Part shown: positions 18,132 through 26,403 of the stretch, piece after piece | Layout of the letters: every line of letters starts with the position of its first letter | Position numbering within the stretch: position 1 is the stretch's first letter | Assembly: GCA_023460575.1 (NCBI GenBank) | Contig: JAEWPQ010000047.1 | Coordinates: forward strand, 1-53,860 | Origin: Bacillota bacterium | Lineage (GTDB): Bacteria; Bacillota; Clostridia; Lachnospirales; Lachnospiraceae | Reading direction: 5' to 3' | DNA: 53,860 nt | Notes under the pieces: model-generated | Database searches by the model: none | What the model was told of the DNA's origin: nothing | What the model saw: only the letters and a program-made list of their open reading frames with translations | Made by a program: the position numbers and the translations under genes

Positions 18132-18455
18132 ATGGAAAAGATGAATCAAAATCAATTTATTGAGAAGATAAACGATGAAGGAGAAAAGTGTCTGGTATTG
18201 TTTTCAAGAAAGTCCTGCCATGTATGTCAGGAAGTACATCCAATGATTGAAGAAATTGAAGAAGATTATAAAGATAAGGACTTTGGTTTCTATCATGTTG
18301 ATATTGAAGAACAGAAAGACTTATTCAGCAAATTTGCATTAAAAGGAGTTCCACAGGTTCTGTTTTTTGATAACGGTGATTGTATATATAAGGTGGGAGG
18401 TAAGCAGGAGGAAGTTGTTTACACAGATAAAATAGATGCAATACTAGGTGAGTAG
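18132..18455 (+). CDS. Thioredoxin with CHVC active site
   Basis: 107 residues with the thioredoxin fold: the strand CLVLFSRKSCHVCQEVHPMI contains Cys-His-Val-Cys instead of Cys-Gly-Pro-Cys, and the cis-proline loop KGVPQVLFFD is intact. No signal peptide, so it is cytoplasmic. The gene follows the reductase-like gene by 13 bases with GGAGATATTTTA before ATG. An unusual dipeptide between the cysteines normally shifts the redox potential, so this is likely a dedicated partner rather than the housekeeping thioredoxin. Its target may be the arylsulfotransferase encoded next. Confidence 0.88.
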   Translation: MEKMNQNQFIEKINDEGEKCLVLFSRKSCHVCQEVHPMIEEIEEDYKDKDFGFYHVDIEEQKDLFSKFALKGVPQVLFFDNGDCIYKVGGKQEEVVYTDKIDAILGE

Positions 18456-18498
18456 AAGATTAAAACAATAATAAATAGAGAAAAAGGAGATTGTACAT

Positions 18499-19929
18499 AT
18501 TATTGGAACAAGTGTATATCCAATGGGAGTAACAATATATAATCCTGAAAAAACGTGGAATGGTTACACGTTAATGCCAGTGAATGGTGTTGGTGCTGTT
18601 TTGATTGATATGAATGGAAATGTAGTGAAAACATGGTCTGATCTTCATGGGTTTCCCAATAAGCTTCTGCCAGGAGGCAGAGTGTTCGGATCACTGGGCA
18701 GACGAGAGAACCAATATGGATATCAGGATATGTCTGATCTGACCCAGGTTGACTGGGACGGAAAAATTGAGTGGACTTTTAATAGGAAAGAAGAGCTTCA
18801 TGATGGAGATAAGACGTATTGGATGGCTCGCCAGCATCATGATTTTCAGAGAGAAGGGAATCCGGTAGGTTATTATGTACCGGGTATGGAACCAAAAGTA
18901 GATGGTGGCAATACATTAATTCTCTGTCATGAGGATAAGCACAATAAGCGTATTTCTGATAAAAGACTTCTGGATGATTGTTTTATTGAAGTGGACTGGG
19001 AAGGTAATATTGTATGGAAATGGAGTGTAAGTGATCATTTTAATGAATTCGGTTTCTCTGAAACAGCAAAAAATGTACTTTTTAGAAATCCCAATGTTCA
19101 TGAAAATGGAGGAGGCCAGAGCGACTGGATGCATATTAACAGTATGTCAAAACTGGGTCCTAACAGGTGGTTTGATGCGGGTGATGAACGCTTTGATCCG
19201 GAAAACATCATATGGGATGCAAGAGAGAGTAATATTCTTGCGATTATTTCCAGAAAAACAGGAAAACTTGTTTGGAAAATCGGACCTGATTTCACAGAAA
19301 CGAAAGAACTGCGTGCAATCGGACAGATTATTGGCCAGCATCATGTGCATATGATTCCAAAAGGACTGCCAGGTGAAGGAAATATTCTGATTTTTGACAA
19401 TGGAGGATGGGCAGGATATGGTGCACCCTCCAGAACATCTAAAGATGGAACAAAAACGGATATTCGTGACCATTCCAGAATTATTGAATTGGATCCGGTA
19501 ACTCTTAAGGTTGTCTGGCAGTTCGACGGTTCTGTATTTGGAGGTATGATGGATATTACTGCAAAGAGTCAGTTCTATTCACAGCTGATTTCTTCTGCAC
19601 AGCGACTGCCTAACGGTAATACATTAATTGATGAAGGCTGTAGCTGCAGAATGCTGGAAGTTACTCCTGATAAAGAAGTTGTATGGGAGTATATCGCTCC
19701 ATTTAAGTCAGATATGCCTTTCATTTATCGTGCATACCGCTATCCATACAGTTATGTTCCGCAGCTTGACCAGCCAGTTGAAATACCCGTTATGCCATTA
19801 GATAACCACGAATTCAGAGTGCCAGGTGCCGCTTCTGGTCATGTTGCTAACAAAACCAAAGTAGAAGGAACCTGGGGGATGGAAGGCAAAATGGATGCGT
19901 GCGTTACAGAAGAACAAATTATGCAATAG
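18499..19929 (+). CDS. Arylsulfate sulfotransferase (ASST), cytoplasmic type
   Basis: About 476 residues of the PAPS-independent arylsulfotransferase family, which moves sulfate from one phenolic sulfate to another phenol through a sulfo-histidine. It is a six-bladed propeller built of repeated W-D/G-N-W strands (VDWDGKIEWTFN, VDWEGNIVWKWS, GKLVWKIG, LKVVWQFDG). Conserved His clusters are ARQHHDFQ, DWMHINSM and GQHHVHMIPKG. There is no signal peptide, unlike E. coli ASST. The first ATG (18523) is 33 bases from the ribosome site AAAAAGGAG, and the same frame upstream reads IGTSVYP, which looks homologous; I therefore favour an ATT start at 18499, with 18523 as the alternative. Last gene of the MerR operon. 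Confidence 0.85.
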   Translation: MIGTSVYPMGVTIYNPEKTWNGYTLMPVNGVGAVLIDMNGNVVKTWSDLHGFPNKLLPGGRVFGSLGRRENQYGYQDMSDLTQVDWDGKIEWTFNRKEELHDGDKTYWMARQHHDFQREGNPVGYYVPGMEPKVDGGNTLILCHEDKHNKRISDKRLLDDCFIEVDWEGNIVWKWSVSDHFNEFGFSETAKNVLFRNPNVHENGGGQSDWMHINSMSKLGPNRWFDAGDERFDPENIIWDARESNILAIISRKTGKLVWKIGPDFTETKELRAIGQIIGQHHVHMIPKGLPGEGNILIFDNGGWAGYGAPSRTSKDGTKTDIRDHSRIIELDPVTLKVVWQFDGSVFGGMMDITAKSQFYSQLISSAQRLPNGNTLIDEGCSCRMLEVTPDKEVVWEYIAPFKSDMPFIYRAYRYPYSYVPQLDQPVEIPVMPLDNHEFRVPGAASGHVANKTKVEGTWGMEGKMDACVTEEQIMQ

Positions 19930-19935
19930 AATTAT

Positions 19936-19973
19936 AAGGCATGTTTTCAGTGATGAGAACATGCCTTATTTTT
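19936..19973 (+). terminator. Rho-independent terminator of the ASST operon
   Basis: AAGGCATGTTTTC pairs with GAGAACATGCCTT around a six-base loop and is followed by ATTTTT. It begins seven bases after the ASST stop codon. A group II intron remnant starts immediately behind the T-run. Confidence 0.85.
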
Positions 19974-20336
19974 GTGCGATTTGCGGCGCACGTTTCTAAT
20001 GGGTGAAAGTCCCTGGTAGTGGGAAGGACACAGTACGCGGTTGGATAAATTATTTTGGTAAGTATAATCCATCCGCGATGAGATGTACATTGCAATGCAT
20101 AGAAAGAAGACTTGTAAAATGGGCGATGTGTAAATATAAGAACTTTCGTGGGAGAAGACGCAGAGCAGAATAATGGCTCTGCGCTGTAAGAAAACGAGAG
20201 CCAAAGCTTTTTGCTCATTGGAGAAATTTGTATTCGTATTGTTGAATGATAAGAGCCGTATGAAAGGAGACTTTCACGTACGGTTCTGTGAGAAGTTTGA
20301 GGTGCAAGTCCTCTTACTTACTCGACTGGGAGGTCG
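19974..20336 (+). mobile_element. Group II intron remnant (probably class C), internally deleted
   Basis: The sequence starts with GTGCGAT, the group II 5' consensus, directly after the ASST terminator's T-run, the preferred landing site of bacterial class C introns. At about 20098-20220 a plus-strand frame reads KWAMCKYKNFRGRRRRAE, a stop, then KREPKLFAHW, the C-terminus of an intron reverse transcriptase/maturase. From about 20250 a domain V-like hairpin follows (AGAGCCGTATGAAAGGAGAC and TTTCACGTACGGTTC), then a domain VI-like stem and GTGCAAGTCCTCTTAC. Most of the maturase gene is missing, so the element cannot move alone. The exact 3' boundary is uncertain (about 20310-20336). Confidence 0.75.
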
Positions 20337-20607
20337 GTAGATAAATTAATTATCCACCTCCTACCCGATTTTCGCCTTTATGGCTGTTGTGCATAATGGA
20401 AGAACAAACAAAAAACAATGCCAATGATATGGTGGATTGATTGTGATAATTTGCATAATTATTGGCTGTACCTATGCTGTTTTTGTTATAACTGTAATAA
20501 ATATTATGAATTTCAGTTTATAAAAACCGGATGATATACTAAAGTTACAATTTTAAATTAAAAAAACCATTTTATATGGTCAATATGGTGAAGAAATGAG
20601 GAATGCT
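20337..20607. promoter_or_regulatory. Leader of the phloroglucinol operon
   Basis: About 270 bases. An imperfect hairpin, GGAGGTCGGTAGATAA / TTATCCACCTCC, sits at about 20329-20360 and may be a terminator or part of the intron target. A possible -10 box TATACT is at 20535-20540 with a weak TTTCAG at 20511-20516. No convincing -35 box is present, as expected if a LysR activator is needed. GAGG precedes ATG 20608 by six bases. Confidence 0.4.
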
Positions 20608-21552
20608 ATGATTCGCAATATTACAGTAATCGGTGCAGGTACGATGGGGCATGCAATTGCGGGCTGCTTCGCTCTTTACGGTTATAAGGTCTCCGTTTAT
20701 GAAAGTTTTGATGAGGTAAGGAATTGCTGCCGCGAAAGAATTAAAAGTCAATATGATTTTTTATGTGAAGAAGGTGCAATGGATAAGCAAAAAGCTGACC
20801 TTGCATTAAGCAATGTAGCACTGTTTGATGATTTAAAGCAGGCAGTGGAACATGCAGACTATGTAATTGAGGCAATACCGGAAGTACTGAAATTGAAACA
20901 GGAGTTATTAGATCAACTGTGTGTATTTTGCCGGAAGGATACCGTTTTAGCCAGCAACACGTCAAGCCTTGCTTTTTCAAAGCTGACAGAAAAATTAAGC
21001 GGAGAGGATAAAAAAAGGGTTATGGTGTGTCACTGGTATAACCCGGCGCATTTAATCCCGTTAGTGGAATTATCCTGCTTCGGCAATATGCCGGAAGAAA
21101 CCTATAAAGAAGTAGAAGCGCTCTATCGTTCGATTGAAAAGCGTCCTGCAAAGGTGCTTAAGGATATACCGGGATTACTGGCAAACAGGATTCAGCAGGG
21201 AATTGCAAGAGAAGTATTCTCTTTAATGGAGATGGGTGCGGCGGAAGCGGTAGATATTGATACGGCCTTAAAATACGGGCCTGCTTTCCGATATGCAACC
21301 ACAGGACAGTTAGAGGTGGCAGACTTTGGTGGTCTTGATATCTGGTGTACAGTCGGGGATAATCTTTTGTCTGTTATGGACAGGTCACCCGAGGCAAGCG
21401 GACTTTTAAGGGAGAAGGTTAAGGAAGGCAAGCTGGGCTTCAAATCAGGAGAGGGATTTTTTAAATATCCAAAGGATAAGCAGCAGGAGATTCAGAATCG
21501 GTTTAACAGGCGTCTCTTAAATCAGCTGCAGGCAAGTAAACAATATGATTAA
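20608..21552 (+). CDS. 3-hydroxyacyl-CoA-dehydrogenase-family enzyme; predicted (S)-3-hydroxy-5-oxohexanoate dehydrogenase
   Basis: 314 residues of the 3-hydroxyacyl-CoA dehydrogenase / lambda-crystallin family. The Rossmann site ITVIGAGTMGHAIAGCFALY is at the N-terminus. The catalytic region has VLASNTSSLAF and CHWYNPAHLIPLVE (His of the His-Glu pair), and the C-terminal helical domain has DIPGLLANRIQQGI. Family members oxidise 3-hydroxy acids or their CoA esters with NAD+. Beside an SDR, a cyclase-family hydrolase and a BKACE it fits the dehydrogenase that makes triacetate (3,5-dioxohexanoate) in anaerobic phloroglucinol degradation. ATG 20608 is preferred over 20596 because of GAGGAA upstream. 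Carnitine dehydrogenase is the main alternative, less likely given the neighbours. Confidence 0.8.
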   Translation: MIRNITVIGAGTMGHAIAGCFALYGYKVSVYESFDEVRNCCRERIKSQYDFLCEEGAMDKQKADLALSNVALFDDLKQAVEHADYVIEAIPEVLKLKQELLDQLCVFCRKDTVLASNTSSLAFSKLTEKLSGEDKKRVMVCHWYNPAHLIPLVELSCFGNMPEETYKEVEALYRSIEKRPAKVLKDIPGLLANRIQQGIAREVFSLMEMGAAEAVDIDTALKYGPAFRYATTGQLEVADFGGLDIWCTVGDNLLSVMDRSPEASGLLREKVKEGKLGFKSGEGFFKYPKDKQQEIQNRFNRRLLNQLQASKQYD

Positions 21553-21570
21553 CATATGGGGGAAGTCAAA

Positions 21571-21918
21571 ATGGTAAAAAGAACATTGGAAGAATTAAAA
21601 GGATATGATGCACCAGGTCATTTTGGAATGAAGGCTATGCGGATACATGGAAAGGAAGAGACAGGAGCAGAAAAATTCTGGATGGGACTTTCCACGTTTC
21701 TTCCTGGAGGCGGTGCGGAATATGGATACGAGGACAATCCTCTTGAGAAGGTATATTACGTGCTGGAAGGGGAAATGACGGTAACGGATAAGGAAGGGAC
21801 AAAATATGTCATTCATAAAAATGAGAGCATTTCCTTTGCTCCATTTGAGGGACGTTATCTTGTAAATGAGTCGAATCGACCGGCAGTAATGCTGGTGGTT
21901 ATTAATTATCCGGAATAG
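21571..21918 (+). CDS. Small cupin-domain protein
   Basis: 115 residues forming a single cupin barrel: GLSTFLPGGGAEYGYEDNPL...KVYYVLEGEMTVT, then ESISFAPFEGRYLVNES. The first motif lacks the usual His-x-His metal pair (it reads GGGAEYGYE), and the second lacks the His as well, so metal binding is doubtful. It may bind a small phenolic or diketone instead, or help isomerise an intermediate. It lies 18 bases after the dehydrogenase and 15 before the SDR gene, inside the operon. ATG 21571 follows GGGGGAAG; ATG 21556 has no ribosome site. The role in the pathway is unknown. Confidence 0.7.
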   Translation: MVKRTLEELKGYDAPGHFGMKAMRIHGKEETGAEKFWMGLSTFLPGGGAEYGYEDNPLEKVYYVLEGEMTVTDKEGTKYVIHKNESISFAPFEGRYLVNESNRPAVMLVVINYPE

Positions 21919-21933
21919 AGAGGAGGGGTTACT

Positions 21934-22722
21934 ATGGTAACGAAGGAATTCATGACTGATTTGTTTGAGGTCAGAGGAAAGGTTGCTCTTGTAACCGGTG
22001 CCACAGGGGCACTTGGAAAAGCTATTTGTGTGGGCTATGGTTTGGCAGGAATGAAGGTCATGGTTACAGGCCGGAAGGAAGAAACTTTAAAACAGCTTTG
22101 TGAAGAGCTGAAAGGACATGGAATTGAATGTGGATATTCTGTGGGAGATCCTGCTGCAGAGGAGGATGTTATTCGTGTTGTAACAGATACAGTGAAACGG
22201 TTTGGAGAGATTAACGTGCTGGTTACGGCAGCGGGATATAATAAACCCCAGCCCATTATAGAGCAGGATTTGTCCACCTGGAAGCAGATTATGGATTCCG
22301 ATGTTCAGGGAACCTGGCTTTACTGTAAATATACGGGGGAGCAGATGATTCGTCAGGGCAGAGGTGGAAAAGTGATCCTGGTATCATCAGCCCGTTCCAA
22401 AATGGGAATGGCAGGTTATACTGGCTATTGTACGGCAAAGGGCGGAATCGACTTAATGGCTCAGTCTCTGGCCTGTGAATGGACTGGAAAATACCATATT
22501 AATGTAAATACCATCAATCCTACCGTATTTCGTTCGGAATTAACGGAATGGATGTTTGATCCGGAAAGTGAGGTTTATAAGAACTTCTTAAAAAGGCTCC
22601 CGATCGGACGTCTGGGAGAACCGGAAGATTTCGTAGGTCCATGTCTGTTCCTTGCATCAAAGGCCAGTGATTTTATGACTGGTGCCAATGTGGCAACAGA
22701 CGGTGGATATTGGGCTAATTAG
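21934..22722 (+). CDS. SDR oxidoreductase; predicted phloroglucinol reductase
   Basis: 262 residues, a classical short-chain dehydrogenase. The cofactor site is ALVTGATGALGKAI, the next strand ends in VTGRKEE (Arg after Gly suits NADPH), VTAAGYNKP corresponds to the NNAG motif, and the catalytic set is VSSARS then GYCTAKGG (Tyr-xxx-Lys). The C-terminus GANVATDGGYW is typical. The known phloroglucinol reductase of Eubacterium oxidoreducens is an NADPH-dependent SDR, and the next gene encodes the hydrolase expected to open its product. I assign it by this context; sequence alone would only say SDR. AGAGGAGGGG precedes the ATG. Confidence 0.8.
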   Translation: MVTKEFMTDLFEVRGKVALVTGATGALGKAICVGYGLAGMKVMVTGRKEETLKQLCEELKGHGIECGYSVGDPAAEEDVIRVVTDTVKRFGEINVLVTAAGYNKPQPIIEQDLSTWKQIMDSDVQGTWLYCKYTGEQMIRQGRGGKVILVSSARSKMGMAGYTGYCTAKGGIDLMAQSLACEWTGKYHINVNTINPTVFRSELTEWMFDPESEVYKNFLKRLPIGRLGEPEDFVGPCLFLASKASDFMTGANVATDGGYWAN

Positions 22723-22773
22723 TCTGAATGATTAACTATTATATGTATATAAGAAAATTTGGAGGTAATATCT

Positions 22774-23709
22774 ATGTGCAATAAAGTATTTGTTGACTTA
22801 ACCCACCCATTCAGTGCGGAAATCCCGCGTTGGCCATATTTTGATAAGCCTGTCATTGACAGCAAGCATACATTGGCAAAGGGAGGTGTTTTGACCCAGT
22901 ACATCGGCTGTACCATGCATACAGGCACTCATTGTGATGCTCCCCGCCATGTTATGGAAAAGGAATTTGATGGAAAAAGAGCTCGCTACACCCATGAGAT
23001 GCCGGTGGATGCCTATACAGGTGATGCTGTCTGCCTGGAGATTCATGTTGAACGCTGGGGACTGATTACGGAAGAGCATTTAGAAGATGCCTGCCGCCGT
23101 GCCAAAATTAAGCCTGAGGAATTAGAGGGAATGGTGGTTTGTTTTAATACAGGAATGCACCGTCTGTTTGATGATTCTAAGGATTATTATCATTATTCCT
23201 GCGGTACGGGAATAGATGCAGGTAAGTGGTTCGTAAAGCACAAGGTTAAATGCGTGGCAATGGATATGCAGGCTTTAGATCACCCGCTGCATACCGCAAT
23301 GGGAAATAACGGAATGACCAAAATGAATCTGCTGGGAGCTTCAGGAAGACCAATCACAGATGAATACATCGCACAGTTCGGAGAAGAGGCTTATGCTGAA
23401 TTTGATAAAGAATTATATATCAAGATTCACGGACAGGAAGCTTATGATAAGAAATTTGGCGAACTGGAAGCCATTGGCTGCTGGGGAACCTGGGAACCCT
23501 GTCATAAGGAAATGCTTGGACACGGCATTGTAGGAGTGGAGAATCTGGGCGGAGATTTAGATAAGGTTTCAGGAAAACGCTTCCGCTTTTTCTGCTTCCC
23601 GATCAGATGGTACATGGGAGATGGTTCCATGGTTCGCTGTGTAGCAGAAATTGAAGAAGCAGATTTAAATGATGTGCCGGTCAGAACCTATCAGTATGGA
23701 GGTGTGTAA
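22774..23709 (+). CDS. Cyclase/kynurenine-formamidase-family hydrolase; predicted dihydrophloroglucinol cyclohydrolase
   Basis: 311 residues. The metal-binding signature HTGTHCDAPRH (about residues 50-60) defines the cyclase family of amide and C-C hydrolases; further family blocks are VDLTHPFSAEIPRWP at the N-terminus and DMQALDHPLHT in the middle. It is longer than bacterial kynurenine formamidases (about 210 residues) and closer in size to the ring-opening hydrolase of phloroglucinol degraders, which turns dihydrophloroglucinol into 3-hydroxy-5-oxohexanoate. The frame opens at TTG 22759, but ATG 22774 has GGAGGT eight bases before it. It abuts the BKACE gene with no gap. Confidence 0.82.
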   Translation: MCNKVFVDLTHPFSAEIPRWPYFDKPVIDSKHTLAKGGVLTQYIGCTMHTGTHCDAPRHVMEKEFDGKRARYTHEMPVDAYTGDAVCLEIHVERWGLITEEHLEDACRRAKIKPEELEGMVVCFNTGMHRLFDDSKDYYHYSCGTGIDAGKWFVKHKVKCVAMDMQALDHPLHTAMGNNGMTKMNLLGASGRPITDEYIAQFGEEAYAEFDKELYIKIHGQEAYDKKFGELEAIGCWGTWEPCHKEMLGHGIVGVENLGGDLDKVSGKRFRFFCFPIRWYMGDGSMVRCVAEIEEADLNDVPVRTYQYGGV

Positions 23710-24543
23710 ATGAGTGATTTAAGTAATAAAGTTATTTTGACGGTTGCAACGACCGGGGCTTGGCCCAAGAAGGAAAATACTCCCTATGTGCCCATTACTC
23801 CCTCAGAAATTGCCCAGGAGGTATATGACTGCTGGAAAGCAGGTGCTTCTATGGCTCACATTCATGTAAGAGATGATAATGCCGATGCTTCTATGGATTA
23901 TGATAAATTTGAGGAAACAGTAAGACTCATTCGGGAAAAAGAAAATTGCAATATAGTTTTGAATCTGACCACTTCCGGTGGAATCGGGTTGACCGATGAC
24001 GTAAGAATGAAGCCTTTTATCAACCTGAAACCTGAACTGGCTTCTTATGATTGCGGCTCCATGAATTGGCAGAATAACTGTGTGTTTGAAAACAGCCCCT
24101 TGTTTCTGGAAAAGTTAGGTAATACGATGCAGGAAGCAGGAGTAAAGCCGGAAATTGAAATTTTTGATGTAGGAATGATTGGAAATGCACTTTATTACTT
24201 AAAAAAAGGAGTACTAAAGGCTCCCCTTCATTTCCAGTTCGTACTGGGAGCTGCTGGTGGAATGGCAGCAACTGTGGAAAATCTGGTTTATTTAAAAAAT
24301 CTGATTCCTGAAGGATCGACCTGGAGCGCTCTTGGCATTGGTAAGGGTCATCTTCCCATTATGTATGCGGCTTTGGCTCTTGGCGGAAATATCCGTGTGG
24401 GAATGGAGGATAACATTATGTACGGCAAGGGTCAGTTTGCAAAATCAAATGTTGAATTTGTAGAACGTGCAAAAAGGGTCATCAGGGATTTTGGTAAAGA
24501 GGTTGCAACTCCCGATGAAGCAAGACAGATTCTATCACTGTAA
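23710..24543 (+). CDS. BKACE-family beta-keto acid cleavage enzyme; predicted triacetate acetoacetate-lyase
   Basis: 277 residues of the beta-keto acid cleavage enzyme family (DUF849), TIM barrels that use a divalent metal held by the HxH of AHIHVRDD (about residues 55-60). Further landmarks are the N-terminal ILTVATTGAWPKKENTP with the TP-x-TP-SEIA motif, GSMNWQ and GLEDN-like GMEDNIMYGKGQFAKSN near the end. BKACEs condense a beta-keto acid with acetyl-CoA and release acetoacetate plus a new acyl-CoA. With triacetate as substrate this gives acetoacetate and acetoacetyl-CoA, which the three genes downstream can convert to acetyl-CoA. Its start directly follows the previous stop. Confidence 0.88.
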   Translation: MSDLSNKVILTVATTGAWPKKENTPYVPITPSEIAQEVYDCWKAGASMAHIHVRDDNADASMDYDKFEETVRLIREKENCNIVLNLTTSGGIGLTDDVRMKPFINLKPELASYDCGSMNWQNNCVFENSPLFLEKLGNTMQEAGVKPEIEIFDVGMIGNALYYLKKGVLKAPLHFQFVLGAAGGMAATVENLVYLKNLIPEGSTWSALGIGKGHLPIMYAALALGGNIRVGMEDNIMYGKGQFAKSNVEFVERAKRVIRDFGKEVATPDEARQILSL

Positions 24544-24552
24544 GGAGGAGCT

Positions 24553-25731
24553 ATGAGAGAGGTTGTAATCGTTAGTGCAGCAAGAACAGCTATTGGCAGT
24601 TTTGGAGGCAGCCTTGCCGGAGTGTCGGCGGTTGATTTAGGAGCTGTGGCAGTAAGGGCTGCAATTGAACGGGCCGGAATAAAGCAGGAACATATTGATG
24701 AGGTTATTGTAGGAAATGTACTTAGTGCCGGACTTGGACAGAATGTTGCCAGGCAGGTTTCTATTAAAGCAGGAATTCCGGTCACAACTCCCTGCATGGG
24801 AATAAGCAAAGTGTGCGGTTCCGGACTTAGGGCGGTTTCGCTGGCGGCTCAGCTGATTAAAGCAGGAGATGCGGATATTGTTCTGGCAGGGGGAACAGAA
24901 AGCATGTCAGAAGCGCCCTATGTCTTAAAAAACCATAGATTTGGAATGAAGATGGGAAATGATACCTTGGTTGACACCATGATTACAGATGGTCTATGGG
25001 ATGCATTCCATAATTATCATATGGGAGTCACGGCAGAAAACATTGCTAAACGGTATGAAATCACCAGGCAGGAACAGGATGAATTCTCTGCGGAGAGTCA
25101 AAAAAGAGCACAGGCGGCTATTGAATCAGGCCGTTTCAAAGATGAGATTGCACCAGTTACGATTCCTTCGAAAAGAGGAGAGCCAAAGATATTTGATACA
25201 GATGAGTTTCCCAGGTTTGGAACAACAACAGAGGGTCTGGCCAAATTACGGCCTGCCTTTAAAAAAGAAGGAACGGTCACAGCAGGAAATGCGTCTGGAA
25301 TCAATGACGGGGCTGCCATGCTCATTATTTGTGAAAAAGAGAAGGCAAAGGAACTGGGGCTGCCTGTTATGGCAAGCATCACTGGATATGGCTCTGGAGG
25401 AGTCGAGCCGGAAGTAATGGGACTTGGAGTGGTTCCTGCGGCGAAGCTAGCCATGAAAAAGGCAGGAATTACGGCCTCAGAACTGGATCTTGTGGAAGCA
25501 AATGAGGCGTTTGCGGCTCAGGCAATTGCTGTCTGTCGAGAATTGAAGCTGGACCTTGCAAAGACCAATGTTAATGGAGGAGCAGTGGCTTTAGGACATC
25601 CCATTGGGGCATCAGGGGCAAGAATACTAACTACGCTTCTCTACGAGATGGAAAAAAGAGATGCGAAAAAAGGTCTTGCAACCCTTTGTATCGGCGGCGG
25701 TATGGGAACTGCGGTCGTAATTGAACGATAG
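24553..25731 (+). CDS. Acetyl-CoA C-acetyltransferase (thiolase)
   Basis: 392 residues, full-length thiolase. The nucleophilic Cys lies in ISKVCGSGLRAVSLAA (about residue 88), followed by the conserved AGGTESMS, NEAFAAQ (His/Asn site), GGAVALGHPIGASGARI (active-site His) and the C-terminal Cys in TLCIGGGMGTAVV. It cleaves acetoacetyl-CoA with CoA to two acetyl-CoA, or runs in reverse. Placed between the BKACE and the CoA-transferase genes, it should finish the conversion of the phloroglucinol ring to acetyl units. TAAGGAGGAGCT precedes the ATG. Confidence 0.93.
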   Translation: MREVVIVSAARTAIGSFGGSLAGVSAVDLGAVAVRAAIERAGIKQEHIDEVIVGNVLSAGLGQNVARQVSIKAGIPVTTPCMGISKVCGSGLRAVSLAAQLIKAGDADIVLAGGTESMSEAPYVLKNHRFGMKMGNDTLVDTMITDGLWDAFHNYHMGVTAENIAKRYEITRQEQDEFSAESQKRAQAAIESGRFKDEIAPVTIPSKRGEPKIFDTDEFPRFGTTTEGLAKLRPAFKKEGTVTAGNASGINDGAAMLIICEKEKAKELGLPVMASITGYGSGGVEPEVMGLGVVPAAKLAMKKAGITASELDLVEANEAFAAQAIAVCRELKLDLAKTNVNGGAVALGHPIGASGARILTTLLYEMEKRDAKKGLATLCIGGGMGTAVVIER

Positions 25732-25743
25732 GAGGGAACGCTT

Positions 25744-26403
25744 ATGAAGATTTCATCCGCGAGGGAAGCAGTTGAATCCATACAGGATGGAGCCATTGTT
25801 ATGATCGGCGGCTTCATGTCCAATGGAACTCCGGAACTTCTTATTGATGCTCTGCTTGAGAAGGGAATAAAGGAATTGACCGTTATAGCCAATGACAGCG
25901 GAACTCCCGGGACTGGAATTGGAAGGCTGATAGCAGCTGGAGCAGTGAAAAAGCTGATTGCCTCCCACATCGGGTTGAATCCTTTGACGGGGCAGCTTAT
26001 GAATGAAGGCAGACTGGAAGTCCAGCTGGTTCCCCAGGGTACACTGGCAGAACAGATTCGTGCAGGTGGGGCAGGTCTGGGAGGCATTTTGATTCCTACA
26101 GGTCTTGGCACCGAAATTGAACAGGGGAAACAAGTGATTACCATGGGAGAAAAGAAGTATTTACTGGAAAAACCTCTGACAGCAGATGTTGCCTTGATCA
26201 GGGCATCCATAGCAGATGAAAAGGGGAATATTTTTTACAAGGCGACCACAAGAAACTTTAACCCATTGATGGCAACCGCTGCAACTCTTGTCATTGCGGC
26301 TGCAGAAGAAATTGTGCCGGTGGGAAGATTACAGCCGGAAAATGTTGTTACCTCAGGAATCTTTGTGGATTATCTGGTAGGAGGTGAGCCATATGTCAGC
26401 TAA
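25744..26403 (+). CDS. ctfA: Acetoacetate/acetate CoA-transferase, alpha subunit
   Basis: 219 residues of the AtoD/CtfA/ScoA family. Landmarks are DGAIVMIGGFMSNGTPELL near the N-terminus, VIANDSGTPGTGIGRL, SHIGLNP, LVPQGTLAEQIRAGGAGLGG (the conserved QGTL-E-R-AGG block) and PTGLGT. The heterodimer moves CoA between acyl-CoA and free acids. In this pathway it should activate the acetoacetate released by the BKACE. The last 11 bases overlap the beta-subunit start, typical of coupled subunits. Confidence 0.92.
   Translation: MKISSAREAVESIQDGAIVMIGGFMSNGTPELLIDALLEKGIKELTVIANDSGTPGTGIGRLIAAGAVKKLIASHIGLNPLTGQLMNEGRLEVQLVPQGTLAEQIRAGGAGLGGILIPTGLGTEIEQGKQVITMGEKKYLLEKPLTADVALIRASIADEKGNIFYKATTRNFNPLMATAATLVIAAAEEIVPVGRLQPENVVTSGIFVDYLVGGEPYVS

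Noticed and set aside
19919..20218. Minus-strand frames downstream of ASST
   Set aside because: They are antisense to the terminator and to the group II intron remnant, which explain the sequence better.
20608..24543. Carnitine degradation (carnitine dehydrogenase plus BKACE)
   Set aside because: The dehydrogenase/BKACE pair would fit, but the SDR and the cyclase-family hydrolase in the same operon and the absence of betaine-related genes point to phloroglucinol.
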